Positions 52,201-59,639 of a stretch of 64,000 nt of DNA are shown piece by piece (position 1 is the stretch's first letter; every line of letters begins with the position of its first letter). The notes under the pieces are model-generated. The model was not told the DNA's origin, did not search any database, and saw only the letters and a list, made by a program, of their open reading frames with translations. The stretch spans positions 15,500,001 to 15,564,000 of the forward strand of contig CM082577.2 of assembly GCA_040954595.2 (NCBI GenBank), written 5' to 3'. The position numbers and the translations under genes are program-made. The DNA is from Balanoglossus misakiensis (Eukaryota; Hemichordata).

Positions 52201-53472
52201 CACCTGTTGAAATGAACTCATCTGCTGTGGGCCAGTTTATTGGTGGCAGTTGAGCTGAGGAGAGCACCTTCCTTCCCGGCACGCCACCAAGTAAAGTTCC
52301 ACGCCGCCCACCACAGATGCCAGCATTCATTCATGCGAGTGAGTGTAATTGCAAATTTGCCTATTCTAGATCTGTAATGGAAATGGAGAAAGTACCTTAT
52401 ATTTTCTGTAAAATAGACATTTAATTGGCAAGCCGTCCTGCATCAATTATTAATTGTGTACATGCACTAAAGCGCCCTCACTGCTGGGTGTGTTGTATGG
52501 TCTTTAACCCTGTTTCAAATTAGAGTACTTTCTGCAATTTCAAGACAGATCTTACGTGCCATTGGAGAGCTCCATTGACTGGTCATTCATACTGTTTTCA
52601 TTCATTCATTGCGGCATCAATATATTTTATCTATTCTAGCCAAAGAGCTTGGCACCTGTTGAAATGAACTCATCTGCTGTGGGCCAGTTTATTGGTGGCA
52701 GTTGAGCTGAGGAGAGCACCTTCTTTCCCGGCACGCCACCAAGTAAAGTTCCACGCCGCCCACCACAGATGCCAGCATTCATTCATGCGAGTGAGTGTAA
52801 TTGCAAATTTGCCTATTTACGTGCCATTGGAGAGCTCCATTGACTGGTCATTCATACTGTTTTCATTCATTCATTGCGGCATCAATATATTTTATCTATT
52901 CTAGCCAAAGAGCTTGGCACCTGTTGAAATGAACTCATCTGCTGTGGGCCAGTTTATTGGTGGCAGTTGAGCTGAGGAGAGCACCTTCCTTCCCGGCACG
53001 CCACCAAGTAAAGTTCCACGCCGCCCACCACAGATGCCAGCATTCATTCATGCGAGTGAGTGTAATTGCAAATTTGCCTATTCTAGATCTGTAATGGAAA
53101 TGGAGAAAGTACCTTATATTTTCTGTAAAATAGACATTTAATTGGCAAGCCGTCCTGCATCAATTATTAATTGTGTACATGCACTAAAGCGCCCTCACTG
53201 CTGGGTGTGTTGTATGGTCTTTAACCCTGTTTCAAATTAGAGTACTTTCTGCAATTTCAAGACAGATCTTACGTGCCATTGGAGAGCTCCATTGACTGGT
53301 CATTCATACTGTTTTCATTCATTCATTGCGGCATCAATATATTTTATCTATTCTAGCCAAAGAGCTTGGCACCTGTTGAAATGAACTCATCTGCTGTGGG
53401 CCAGTTTATTGGTGGCAGTTGAGCTGAGGAGAGCACCTTCCTTCCCGGCACGCCACCAAGTAAAGTTCCACG
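46292..53472 (+). repeat. HOR 8 (long form, marker-negative, truncated by the gene island)
   Basis: Starts: E 46292, L 46567, A 47019, D 47293, L 47558, A 48010, 48284, 48558, 48832, L 49106, T 49558, A 49832, L 50106, 50558, 51010, 51462, 51914, 52366, D 52818, L 53083. The last L stops after 390 of 452 bases, at TTCCACG. The marker substitutions are absent although this HOR has the long form, so marker state and length class are separable. Confidence 0.93.
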
Positions 53473-53618
53473 TGCATTCCTGGCCCTGGTTTTATTTATG
53501 TTTACAGACAATATTGCATTTTTGTACAAGTATTTTAATCAACTATAAATTTTGAATGTGTCATTTACCTGAACCGGTCATGTTGACCAGAATGATACAT
53601 TTCTGCCTTCACTCACCC

Positions 53619-53653
53619 TATAAATATGTGATTGAGACATAGGTCATTTGCAT
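53619..53653 (-). promoter_or_regulatory. Octamer + TATA promoter-like pair, leftward (copy 1)
   Basis: On the minus strand ATGCAAAT (53653-53646) is followed 19 bp later by TATTTATA (53626-53619). The same order and similar spacing is found on the plus strand before the SET gene. About 45 bases further on, the minus strand reads ATGACCGGTTCAG followed by GTAAAT, a possible short first exon with a splice donor. If active, transcription would run into the satellite array. Prediction from motifs only. Confidence 0.35.
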
Positions 53654-53859
53654 AAGCTAACATACCAGAAAGTAAGCATATCTGTTGTTTTCCCTGTGTC
53701 ACTGCCATCAAAGTAAAAATTAGACGTTGTGTAGAGCAAACTCCAATTTTTTGTTCTCAATAAACATGGATGAATTACATAGAATGTGTTTGTTGTTTAC
53801 AGTCTTTAAATGACACATTAGATTATGCACTTTACAAAACGTTTCTGAGAAACAAGTGA

Positions 53860-54360
53860 CTAACTAGTTTCTTTCCACTGTGGCCAACGTGGTTCACTGT
53901 TTGTGTCAGAATCTCTCTGTTTTGCAAGGATTTTGAAATCATAGTGGTGACATGCATAGTGAAAATCAGCTACTTTCAAATGTCCGTCATGTTCATGCTG
54001 TAATTGAATTTTCAAAGCTGGGCTGGCGTGTTTTTTCTTATTTACATAAGTATCACACTTTATACATGTATCTTCATGGGGTTTTTTGAGTCCCGTATTT
54101 AGGTCCTCTCTCACAATTTTACGAAATATCGTATAACTGACAGTTGTTCTTCCCAGAAGAGATTGGTTGGTTATGAACTCTCGGTGTAACTGCGATATAC
54201 TGTGGGCCGGCGCCAGGTACGGTTTAAATCGAGGATTCCTGCAGTAGTGAGATTCTACAATTCTGTGCCTGCGTACGTGTTCAGTGATATCAGTCAGCAA
54301 ATTTGGATTGAGTTTCCGACGATGCCCTTTGTGTCGGCCCCTTGCATCTGGCATCAGACC
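53860..54360 (-). pseudogene. Truncated duplicate of the transposase N-terminal half
   Basis: This is the 3' part of the neighbouring minus-strand gene, duplicated with the 902-bp unit. It encodes the equivalent of residues 155-318 of the intact copy, with two substitutions (D204A and R244K by that numbering), and shares the stop codon context. It retains RGRHKGHR, ESHYCR and the CIKC pair but has lost the N-terminal 154 residues, where satellite-derived sequence now sits. An internal ATG at 54354 leaves an open frame of 164 codons, so expression is possible, but no promoter is evident. I treat it as a broken copy. Confidence 0.85.
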
Positions 54361-55265
54361 AGTAAAGTTCCATGTGCATTCCTGGCCCTGGTTTTATTTA
54401 TGTTTACAGACAATATTGCATTTTTGTACAAGTATTTTAATCAACTATAAATTTTGAATGTGTCATTTACCTGAACCGGTCATGTTGACCAGAATGATAC
54501 ATTTCTGCCTTCACTCACCCTATAAATATGTGATTGAGACATAGGTCATTTGCATAAGCTAACATACCAGAAAGTAAGCATATCTGATGTTTTCCCTGTG
54601 TCACTGCCATCAAAGTAAAAATTAGACGTTGTGTAGAGCAAACTCCAATTTTTTGTTCTCAATAAACATGGATGAATTACATAGAATGTGTTTGTTGTTT
54701 ACAGTCTTTAAATGACACATTAGATTATGCACTTTACAAAACGTTTCTGAGAAACAAGTGACTAACTAGTTTCTTTCCACTGTGGCCAACGTGGTTCACT
54801 GTTTGTGTCAGAATCTCTCTGTTTTGCAAGGATTTTGAAATCATAGTGGTGACATGCATAGTGAAAATCAGCTACTTTCAAATGTCCGTCATGTTCATGC
54901 TGTAATTGAATTTTCAAAGCTGGGCTGGCGTGTTTTTTCTTATTTACATAAGTATCACACTTTATACATGTATCTTCATGGGGTTTTCTGAGTCCCGTAT
55001 TTAGGTCCTCTCTCACAATTTTACGAAATATCGTATAACTGACAGTTGTTCTTCCCAGAAGAGATTGGTTGGTTATGAACTCTCGGTGTAACTGCGATAT
55101 ACTGTGGTCCGGTGCCAGGTACGGTTTAAATCGAGGATTCCTGCAGTAGTGAGATTCTACAATTCTGTGCCTGCGTACGTGTTCAGTGATATCAGTCAGC
55201 AAATTTGGATTGAGTTTCCGACGATGCCCTTTGTGTCGGCCCCTTGCATCTGGCATCAGACCAGT
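54361..55265. repeat. 902-bp tandem duplication, copy 2 (carries the intact gene end)
   Basis: Second copy of the 902-bp unit. It begins with AGTAAAGTTCCATG, a satellite-derived scrap isolated from the array, and then repeats the non-coding tail and the 3' half of the minus-strand gene. Copies overlap by the three bases AGT (54361-54363), which served as microhomology between the gene (GACCAGT) and the satellite (CCAAGT). Confidence 0.9.
54521..54555 (-). promoter_or_regulatory. Octamer + TATA promoter-like pair, leftward (copy 2)
   Basis: Exact second copy, 902 bp to the right: ATGCAAAT at 54555-54548 and TATTTATA at 54528-54521 on the minus strand. It lies about 205 bp beyond the stop codon of the minus-strand transposase half and points away from it, toward the truncated copy and then the array. 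Confidence 0.35.
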
Positions 55266-55718
55266 TGAACAGTGCATCATTTTGCTTAGAACGGTTCTAG
55301 TCCGCCTCTCACTAATGCCAAATAATTTCAGGAATGCATTTTTGCAGACAGTAACCGTTTCACCGCCTTCATTCACCAGGTGATAACGAACCGATTTCTT
55401 GTGTGACTTCATCTGCATATCCATCAGTTTGTAGAGCATCAAGTTCTGTTCATTATACACGCGACCATCAAAATATTTTCTCGTGGTGCCTAAAACATGC
55501 GTACTCCCAAGCTTCCGCATACAATTCCCTTGAACGCAGGCGCATTCCAAGGAAAGACTGTCAATATCTGGAAAAGGGCGATTTTTCCTTGGTTTTTGTC
55601 TCGGACACGTCTTTTTAGAATTCCTACGTGGCTTGTTGGCTCGAGCTGACAGTTCGGTTCTGCGTTGCTGCCACACAGGAATGGGTTCCCACGCATAAGC
55701 AACTCCCCGGCAGGCCAT
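54762..55718 (-). CDS. DUF7869-type transposase-like protein, N-terminal half
   Basis: A 318-residue frame starting at the ATG at 55718, in the strong context GTGACCATGG; a longer frame would need a GTG start. The N-terminus is very basic (residues 18-48), followed by a CxCxxxxC cluster (about 59-66), the segment VCKNAFLKLFGIS (125-136), RGRHKGHR (159-166), ESHYCR (188-193) and CIKC (251-254). From memory of the family, this order of motifs is typical of the N-terminal half of DUF7869-type, transposase-like proteins abundant in arthropods, cnidarians and molluscs, where an RNase H-like domain follows in the same chain. Here that second half lies on the opposite strand, head to head, 47 bp from this ATG. 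Either the 5' half was inverted or the halves work as two divergent genes. No intron is evident. The last 108 codons lie inside the 902-bp duplication. Expected role: DNA binding and zinc-binding part of a transposase (inference). Confidence 0.75.
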   Translation of the reverse strand: MACRGVAYAWEPIPVWQQRRTELSARANKPRRNSKKTCPRQKPRKNRPFPDIDSLSLECACVQGNCMRKLGSTHVLGTTRKYFDGRVYNEQNLMLYKLMDMQMKSHKKSVRYHLVNEGGETVTVCKNAFLKLFGISERRTRTVLSKMMHCSTGLMPDARGRHKGHRRKLNPNLLTDITEHVRRHRIVESHYCRNPRFKPYLAPDHSISQLHREFITNQSLLGRTTVSYTIFRKIVREDLNTGLRKPHEDTCIKCDTYVNKKKHASPALKIQLQHEHDGHLKVADFHYACHHYDFKILAKQRDSDTNSEPRWPQWKETS

Positions 55719-55765
55719 GGTCACAGCTGAAGTATTTGTTCAAGTACTGACTGACTAAACGCGGC

Positions 55766-56899
55766 ATGGAACAAACGAACGAACGACTTCACGTTCGGAA
55801 AAAAAATCGTTGCGAGCTGTTGGGTGCATGCCTCTATAGTTGTCGGCAACCGTTCTTTTTTATTGCTAAACAATGCTGTCAGAGCATGGAAGGTGTGGTG
55901 GAAAACGAACAGAGGTTTTGTACGACCAACGATTGGATGGTGCTACATATGGACTTCCACAAGTCATTGCCGGTTCCTAAACTCAGCTCTGAAGACTTTT
56001 ACTTTAAATCGAAATTGCAAATGAAGCTCCTTGGAATTTACAACGGGACAACGGAAAAGATGCATTGTTATGTATGGACAGAGCTCGATAGCAGAAAGTC
56101 TCCCGATGAAGTTATTACCTGTCTAAATCACTTTTTTTATAACTCGGGTGTGACCAGCAGACATGCAGTTATTTACAGCGACAACTGCCGTGCCGAATTC
56201 AAGTGTGGGAAGTTAATGTTTTACTATGACTATCTGTTACGAAAGGGCGTGTTTCGACGAATTGACTATAAAACTCTTGTGGCTGGACACACGTACTCCA
56301 CCTGTGACCGAGTTTTTGCGTCCATTGAAAGGCATGCAAGTCGTTTCCAGAGTATAGAGACACCTCACGATTGGACATCTGTGATTCGAGGATCTTCTCT
56401 GAATGGGAACATTGGAGTTACGGAGATGACTCACAGAGACTTTTTCAATTATTCTGATTTCCTGAAAAATGAGTACGTTGTGCGTTATGCAGATACAAAC
56501 AATGTAACTTTTTACTACCAAGCCATGCACTATTTTAATTTTGGAGAAGGAGAAAGGCTTGATACCGACGGCAACCTCAGAACATTTAGTCATGCAGATA
56601 AAGTTTGGGTGAGAACATCTCTAGATCCAAGCGAGACCCCGATTGTAGTCGACTTTAGAAAGAAGAAGCAGAACCGGCGTTTACAAGATTGTACGCTGAA
56701 CAAACTTTATCAGGAACGTCGACCACTGGCGAGCAAAGTTTGGCGGGATCTTCAGAGTTTAGCCAAAAATTACCTGTCTCCGGAGGCAATAGAATTTTAT
56801 AGGAATCTACCGCTTCAGGAGAGTAGTGGCACCTCTGCAGACCCGTACGCCTTTCATGATGATGACGACGACGATGATGATGATATGGGCGGTGGTTGA
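55766..56899 (+). CDS. DUF7869-type transposase-like protein, C-terminal catalytic-type half
   Basis: A 377-residue frame from the ATG at 55766; an in-frame TGA at 55748 limits the 5' end. Residues 58-193 match the DUF7869 pattern as I know it: a strand with MDF then LPVPKLS (D63), a YVW segment (102-104), YSDNC (137-141), GHTYSTCDR (174-182) and IER (187-189). D63, D139 and the later CDR/E residues are the candidate acidic residues of an RNase H-like fold. The usual QN after SD-C is replaced by EFKCG, which may mean loss of activity. The C-terminal part (about 190-350) with the DLQ...LSPEAIEFYRNL segment is also family-like. A run of nine aspartates closes the protein. The first 45 residues do not resemble the family and may be newly acquired after the split from the N-terminal half on the other strand. 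Confidence 0.75.
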   Translation: MEQTNERLHVRKKNRCELLGACLYSCRQPFFFIAKQCCQSMEGVVENEQRFCTTNDWMVLHMDFHKSLPVPKLSSEDFYFKSKLQMKLLGIYNGTTEKMHCYVWTELDSRKSPDEVITCLNHFFYNSGVTSRHAVIYSDNCRAEFKCGKLMFYYDYLLRKGVFRRIDYKTLVAGHTYSTCDRVFASIERHASRFQSIETPHDWTSVIRGSSLNGNIGVTEMTHRDFFNYSDFLKNEYVVRYADTNNVTFYYQAMHYFNFGEGERLDTDGNLRTFSHADKVWVRTSLDPSETPIVVDFRKKKQNRRLQDCTLNKLYQERRPLASKVWRDLQSLAKNYLSPEAIEFYRNLPLQESSGTSADPYAFHDDDDDDDDDMGGG

Positions 56900-56904
56900 A
56901 TAAA
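56899..56904 (+). terminator. Poly(A) signal AATAAA overlapping the stop codon
   Basis: The canonical hexamer shares its first base with the TGA at 56897-56899 of the C-terminal transposase half. A second weaker candidate, ATTAAA, lies near 56999-57004. Supports a true gene end here with a very short 3' UTR. Confidence 0.5.
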
Positions 56905-57060
56905 CTGTCCTTTTCATGACGACAGTGATTTTGGATATTTGATGTGCGTGCACAGTTTATATGTAATATTTTCACACGAACGAGTTTTGACTGAATTTGA
57001 TTAAAGAATGTACTCGATAATTAACAAATGTGCTGAATCGTGGTTATTATGTTGTTAATT

Positions 57061-57100
57061 TTTGTTTGTTTGTTTGTTTGTTTGTTTGTTTGTTTGTTTG
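57061..57100 (+). repeat. (TTTG)10 microsatellite
   Basis: Exactly ten uninterrupted TTTG units between the transposase half and the SET-gene promoter. The rest of 56905-57267 holds no gene that I can support: a minus-strand frame over the promoter has no ATG start. Confidence 0.95.
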
Positions 57101-57267
57101 TAAACAATTTCCGTTCATTCAACTGGCTACAAAGTTGGATTTTTGTACTGGGAAGCGATAAACTCGCACATCAAAACCGGGGAGACTCGATCATTTTTCC
57201 CTGCAGGTAGCCTGAAAAGCACCCGGGCAGAGATTACGTCATATATGGTCCACTTTAATACGAAATT

Positions 57268-57307
57268 ATGCAAATGTGACATTTCACGGAAACGGCGTAT
57301 ATAAAAG
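57268..57307 (+). promoter_or_regulatory. Octamer + TATA promoter of the wHTH-SET gene
   Basis: ATGCAAAT (57268-57275), an Oct/POU octamer, lies 22 bp before TATATAAAAG (57298-57307), a strong TATA box. Start of transcription is expected near 57330, about 70 bp before the ATG at 57399. The octamer-TATA order recalls histone H2B promoters (established for those genes; transfer to this one is inference). Confidence 0.6.
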
Positions 57308-57398
57308 CGACCCTGGGCTATTGTTCGGAATGCGTCATCGACGAGAGAGTGACTGATAATTCTTCTACCTCGAGTCAACCATTCTGTATATACTGAAC

Positions 57399-58736
57399 AT
57401 GGCTAGCTGGCGCAGGAAGAGACAAGGCAATGTGCGGTCTGTAATCAACGAACGGCACCGCTCAGTTCAGTGTCCCTTTCTTCAAAAGTGGATCGGTGAG
57501 CAATTGGTATTTTCAGGTCGTTCAGAGGATGAAGTCCAGTCCAGTACTGTATTTGAGAGCTACAAATGTTGGGTTGAAAACTATTCGTCGGCGGACAATC
57601 AAGTAATGATTATGGTTACTAAAGCTCGATTTTTCAAGGTGAGAATGATCGCATTTTTCTTTCCCCCCCCCCCCCTCCCTCCCTCCCTCCCCCAAGGGAC
57701 TCGTTTTCTGTCTCTTTTAAACCTGTAACTTAACGAAAAGGAAGTTTTTCACATATCTCTTCGTTGACACTATAGCAATTTGGAGCGCGGATGCTTCAAG
57801 AGAAGAGCGTTACCAAATCAAAGTCGGCCGGGGTTAATATTTATAGAGGTGTTCGTCTGAAAGCTGGTTCGCGAAGAATCTCAACGGGGAAACCTGAGCA
57901 CAGTGTACTTCAGACCAGGGCAAGGGCATTTCTTGATGACGCCAGCGTGACCGTTCCGATCGAGGTAAGAATGGTGTTTTGTTTGGACTAGGACAATAGA
58001 ACGTTGCAATGAGTGTGTCAATGGGTGTCCAAGTGCAAACGTGGTCTGCTTCTGTCCACAAATGCCATTAATTTTTGGCAGGATTTATAAAATTGTCAAT
58101 GAAGAATACAAAAATGAAAAACAACAGTTAATAGCAAACTGGTAGGATTGCAAGGGCTTGTAAAACGGTACACACTGTACCAGGAAGTTTGCAACACTAA
58201 TGAAGAATGTATATGATATATTTAGGTGAGAACTGTTCGCGATCGCCGGGACGCAGGACGGTGCGCGTTTTCGACGAGGGATATTCAAGCCTGGGACGTC
58301 GTCTGCGAATACCGGGGCACGGTTATTAGCGTTGAAGAAGCTAGTCGGCGTGATGAGCTTTACAGGGCAGAGGGGAAACGACCACGCATGTTCCATCTCT
58401 ACATTGGAAAGAGACACGTTGTGTGAGTGTATCACTTAGTCGAATATATGGTCATATATTGCAAAGCATCTGTCGAAATAGAAAACGTAATATTGTCTAT
58501 ATTTTCCTCATTAACGCAGCATTGACGGATACGATGTCCCAGCCGGTGAAGAAAATTTAGCAGGCCTAATAAATCACAGTCAGCAGAACGCCAACTTGGT
58601 ACCGGTTCGGATCGGAGAGCGCCTGGTTTTCTTTGCAACCAGGAATCTTTGTCAGGGAGTAGAGCTTTTGTATGATTACGGTGACGGGGGTGAAGAGGAT
58701 TTCTTCAGTGGTTCTCAAACTTTTCCTGAAAATTAA
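57399..58736 (+). CDS. Probable winged-helix (D5-primase C-terminal type) + SET-domain methyltransferase, four exons
   Basis: Spliced model: exons 57399-57638, 57776-57964, 58226-58422 and 58520-58736, giving 280 residues. All introns are GT-AG: 137 bp (AAG/GTGAGA to ATAG/CAA, phase 0), 261 bp (GAG/GTAAGA to TTTAG/GTG, phase 0) and 97 bp (GT/GTGAGT to GCAG/CATT, phase 2). Joining them restores one open frame. Residues 150-265 are a SET domain: GRCAF (154-158, usually GxG), CEYRGTVIS (170-178), LINHSQQNAN (225-234) and ELLYDYGD (257-264), closest in my recollection to KMT5A/SETD8-type H4K20 methyltransferases; the catalytic tyrosine and NHS motif are present. Residues 28-110 (FLQKW...YKCWVEN...FFKQFG...IYRGVRL) fit the winged-helix domain at the C-terminus of D5/phage-type primases, likely DNA binding. 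No pre-SET or post-SET cysteine cluster. Predicted nuclear protein that methylates chromatin at DNA it binds (inference). No clear AATAAA follows the stop. Confidence 0.78.
57663..57693 (+). repeat. C13 and (CCCT)n tract in SET-gene intron 1
   Basis: Thirteen C followed by TCCC repeats begin 24 bp after the first splice donor. The opposite strand is a run of G tracts able to form a G-quadruplex. It may also be a length-variable site. No gene content. Confidence 0.85.
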
Positions 58737-59507
58737 GGCATTAACACATCAACGCTTCGGGGTGTCGTAACGGCGGCGCGGCGGGGGGGGGGGGGACGTG
58801 AAAATGTTTGTATCAGGAACAAAATTCCCGTGCAAATCACCTTGATCCGGGTGGGTGGACTATTCGCGACAAATGTTGAAATCATACAAAGCATTTTACT
58901 TAATTAACCCATTTTTTTCATTTATTTGTTTACAGTTTACAACGTCATAGAGAAGTTGAACTAGAGACTGGATCAGCGTGGGTGACACCATAGTACACCA
59001 ATGTTTTCTTCAGTTTGATTCAATTGTAATTTAAAACTGAGATTGCCTAACGCTTTCCCAGATTTTTTTAACCACTGAGAAACTGTGGGTTTTTTTCTGG
59101 GTTTTGGTGCGAGGTGATCTCAGTCAGTGGTGTTAATTTAATTAATCATTTTCTTTTCCTATTTACGTCGACTGAAATGTATTTTGATAGGTGATAGTCA
59201 TACCATAAAAAAAATCTTACGGCGCGACTGCCAAAATGTACATTTATTTGTCCGTTCCAAGTTATTTTGTGTATGTGTGATGGGTGCCGGTGACTGTGCA
59301 GGGTTGATTTCCCTAGAGCGACTGTTATATTCGTTTTCCAACGATGATGAATTTACATGTTATTTGCTTGGCATTTTGACGCAGAGACACTTCTGAAAAC
59401 ACAAACCTATTAATTATGCCACGGGTGTAAATTGATCACATTAAAAGAGGCTTTAGACGTTTGCCGCGAGCTCCTGGTGGGCAGAATCTTGTCAGCCCAA
59501 ATTTGAC
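58737..59507. other. Intergenic region between the SET gene and the endonuclease gene
   Basis: About 770 bp without a supported gene. It holds a G13 run at 58783-58795, and a strong splice-acceptor-like stretch (T-rich tract ending TTTACAG near 58936) without an obvious upstream donor that could belong to a 3' UTR intron of the SET gene. A 70-codon frame at 59184 starts at TTG and resembles nothing. Confidence 0.6.
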
Positions 59508-59515
59508 TATAAGTA
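59508..59515 (+). promoter_or_regulatory. Candidate TATA box of the endonuclease gene
   Basis: TATAAGTA at 59508-59515. Transcription would start near 59540 and the ATG at 59640 would then be the first ATG in the transcript. No octamer is seen upstream, unlike the SET gene. Confidence 0.35.
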
Positions 59516-59639
59516 CATAGCCAATGATGTGACGCTCTCCCACATCCTTCGCCGCGCCTTTTCGCTGATTTACAGCATCTTGCGTAAACACTGTCATTTG
59601 ATCTTGCTTGGCAGAAGTCAACTTGCTCTATACTACATT

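Larger units (their letters stand above)
1..53472 (+). repeat. Satellite DNA array with higher-order structure (upstream block)
   Basis: Head-to-tail array of 149 monomers, all in the same orientation. Five monomer types are told apart at one junction following TTTGCCTATT: L (CTAGATCTGT, 452 bp), A (CTAGAATCTTACG, 274 bp), T (CTAGATTCTTACG, 274 bp), E (CTAGAATTCTTACG, 275 bp) and D (CTATTTACG, 265 bp). By my count 72 monomers are L. Copies of the same type differ by very few point changes, so the array is young or strongly homogenised. No monomer carries a convincing gene: the recurring frame of about 73 codons starts at TTG. Bases 1-2 are the tail of a preceding monomer. The array stops abruptly at 53472, 390 bases into an L monomer. 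Confidence 0.97.
53459..54363. repeat. 902-bp tandem duplication, copy 1
   Basis: Bases from 53459 match those 902 bp further right up to 54363/55265, with only a handful of differences (for example TCTGTTG/TCTGATG near 53684, GGTTTTTTG/GGTTTTCTG near 54083, GGCCGGCGCC/GGTCCGGTGCC near 54208). The first 14 bases are satellite sequence (AGTAAAGTTCCACG). The 3' boundary is inside the minus-strand transposase gene. The duplication is therefore recent and happened after the gene was already joined to satellite. Confidence 0.9.

Noticed and set aside
1-53472. CRISPR-like or rDNA-spacer-like array
   Set aside because: Monomers of 265-452 bp without unique spacers, no cas genes and no rRNA sequence; ordinary tandem satellite.
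54202-54450. 82-codon plus-strand frame across the duplication junction
   Set aside because: Antisense shadow of the truncated transposase copy.
56237-56593. 118-codon minus-strand frame under the catalytic half
   Set aside because: Antisense shadow of a well-supported plus-strand frame, no recognisable domain.
53473-56905. Terminal inverted repeats of the transposase element
   Set aside because: I compared the left edge (from 53473) and the region after 56905 by eye and found no convincing match; boundaries remain unknown.
57127-57378. 83-codon minus-strand frame over the SET promoter
   Set aside because: Starts at TTG and covers octamer and TATA motifs; no similarity recognised.
58085-58435. 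116-codon minus-strand frame over SET exon 3
   Set aside because: Antisense to a conserved SET exon and intron; no domain of its own.
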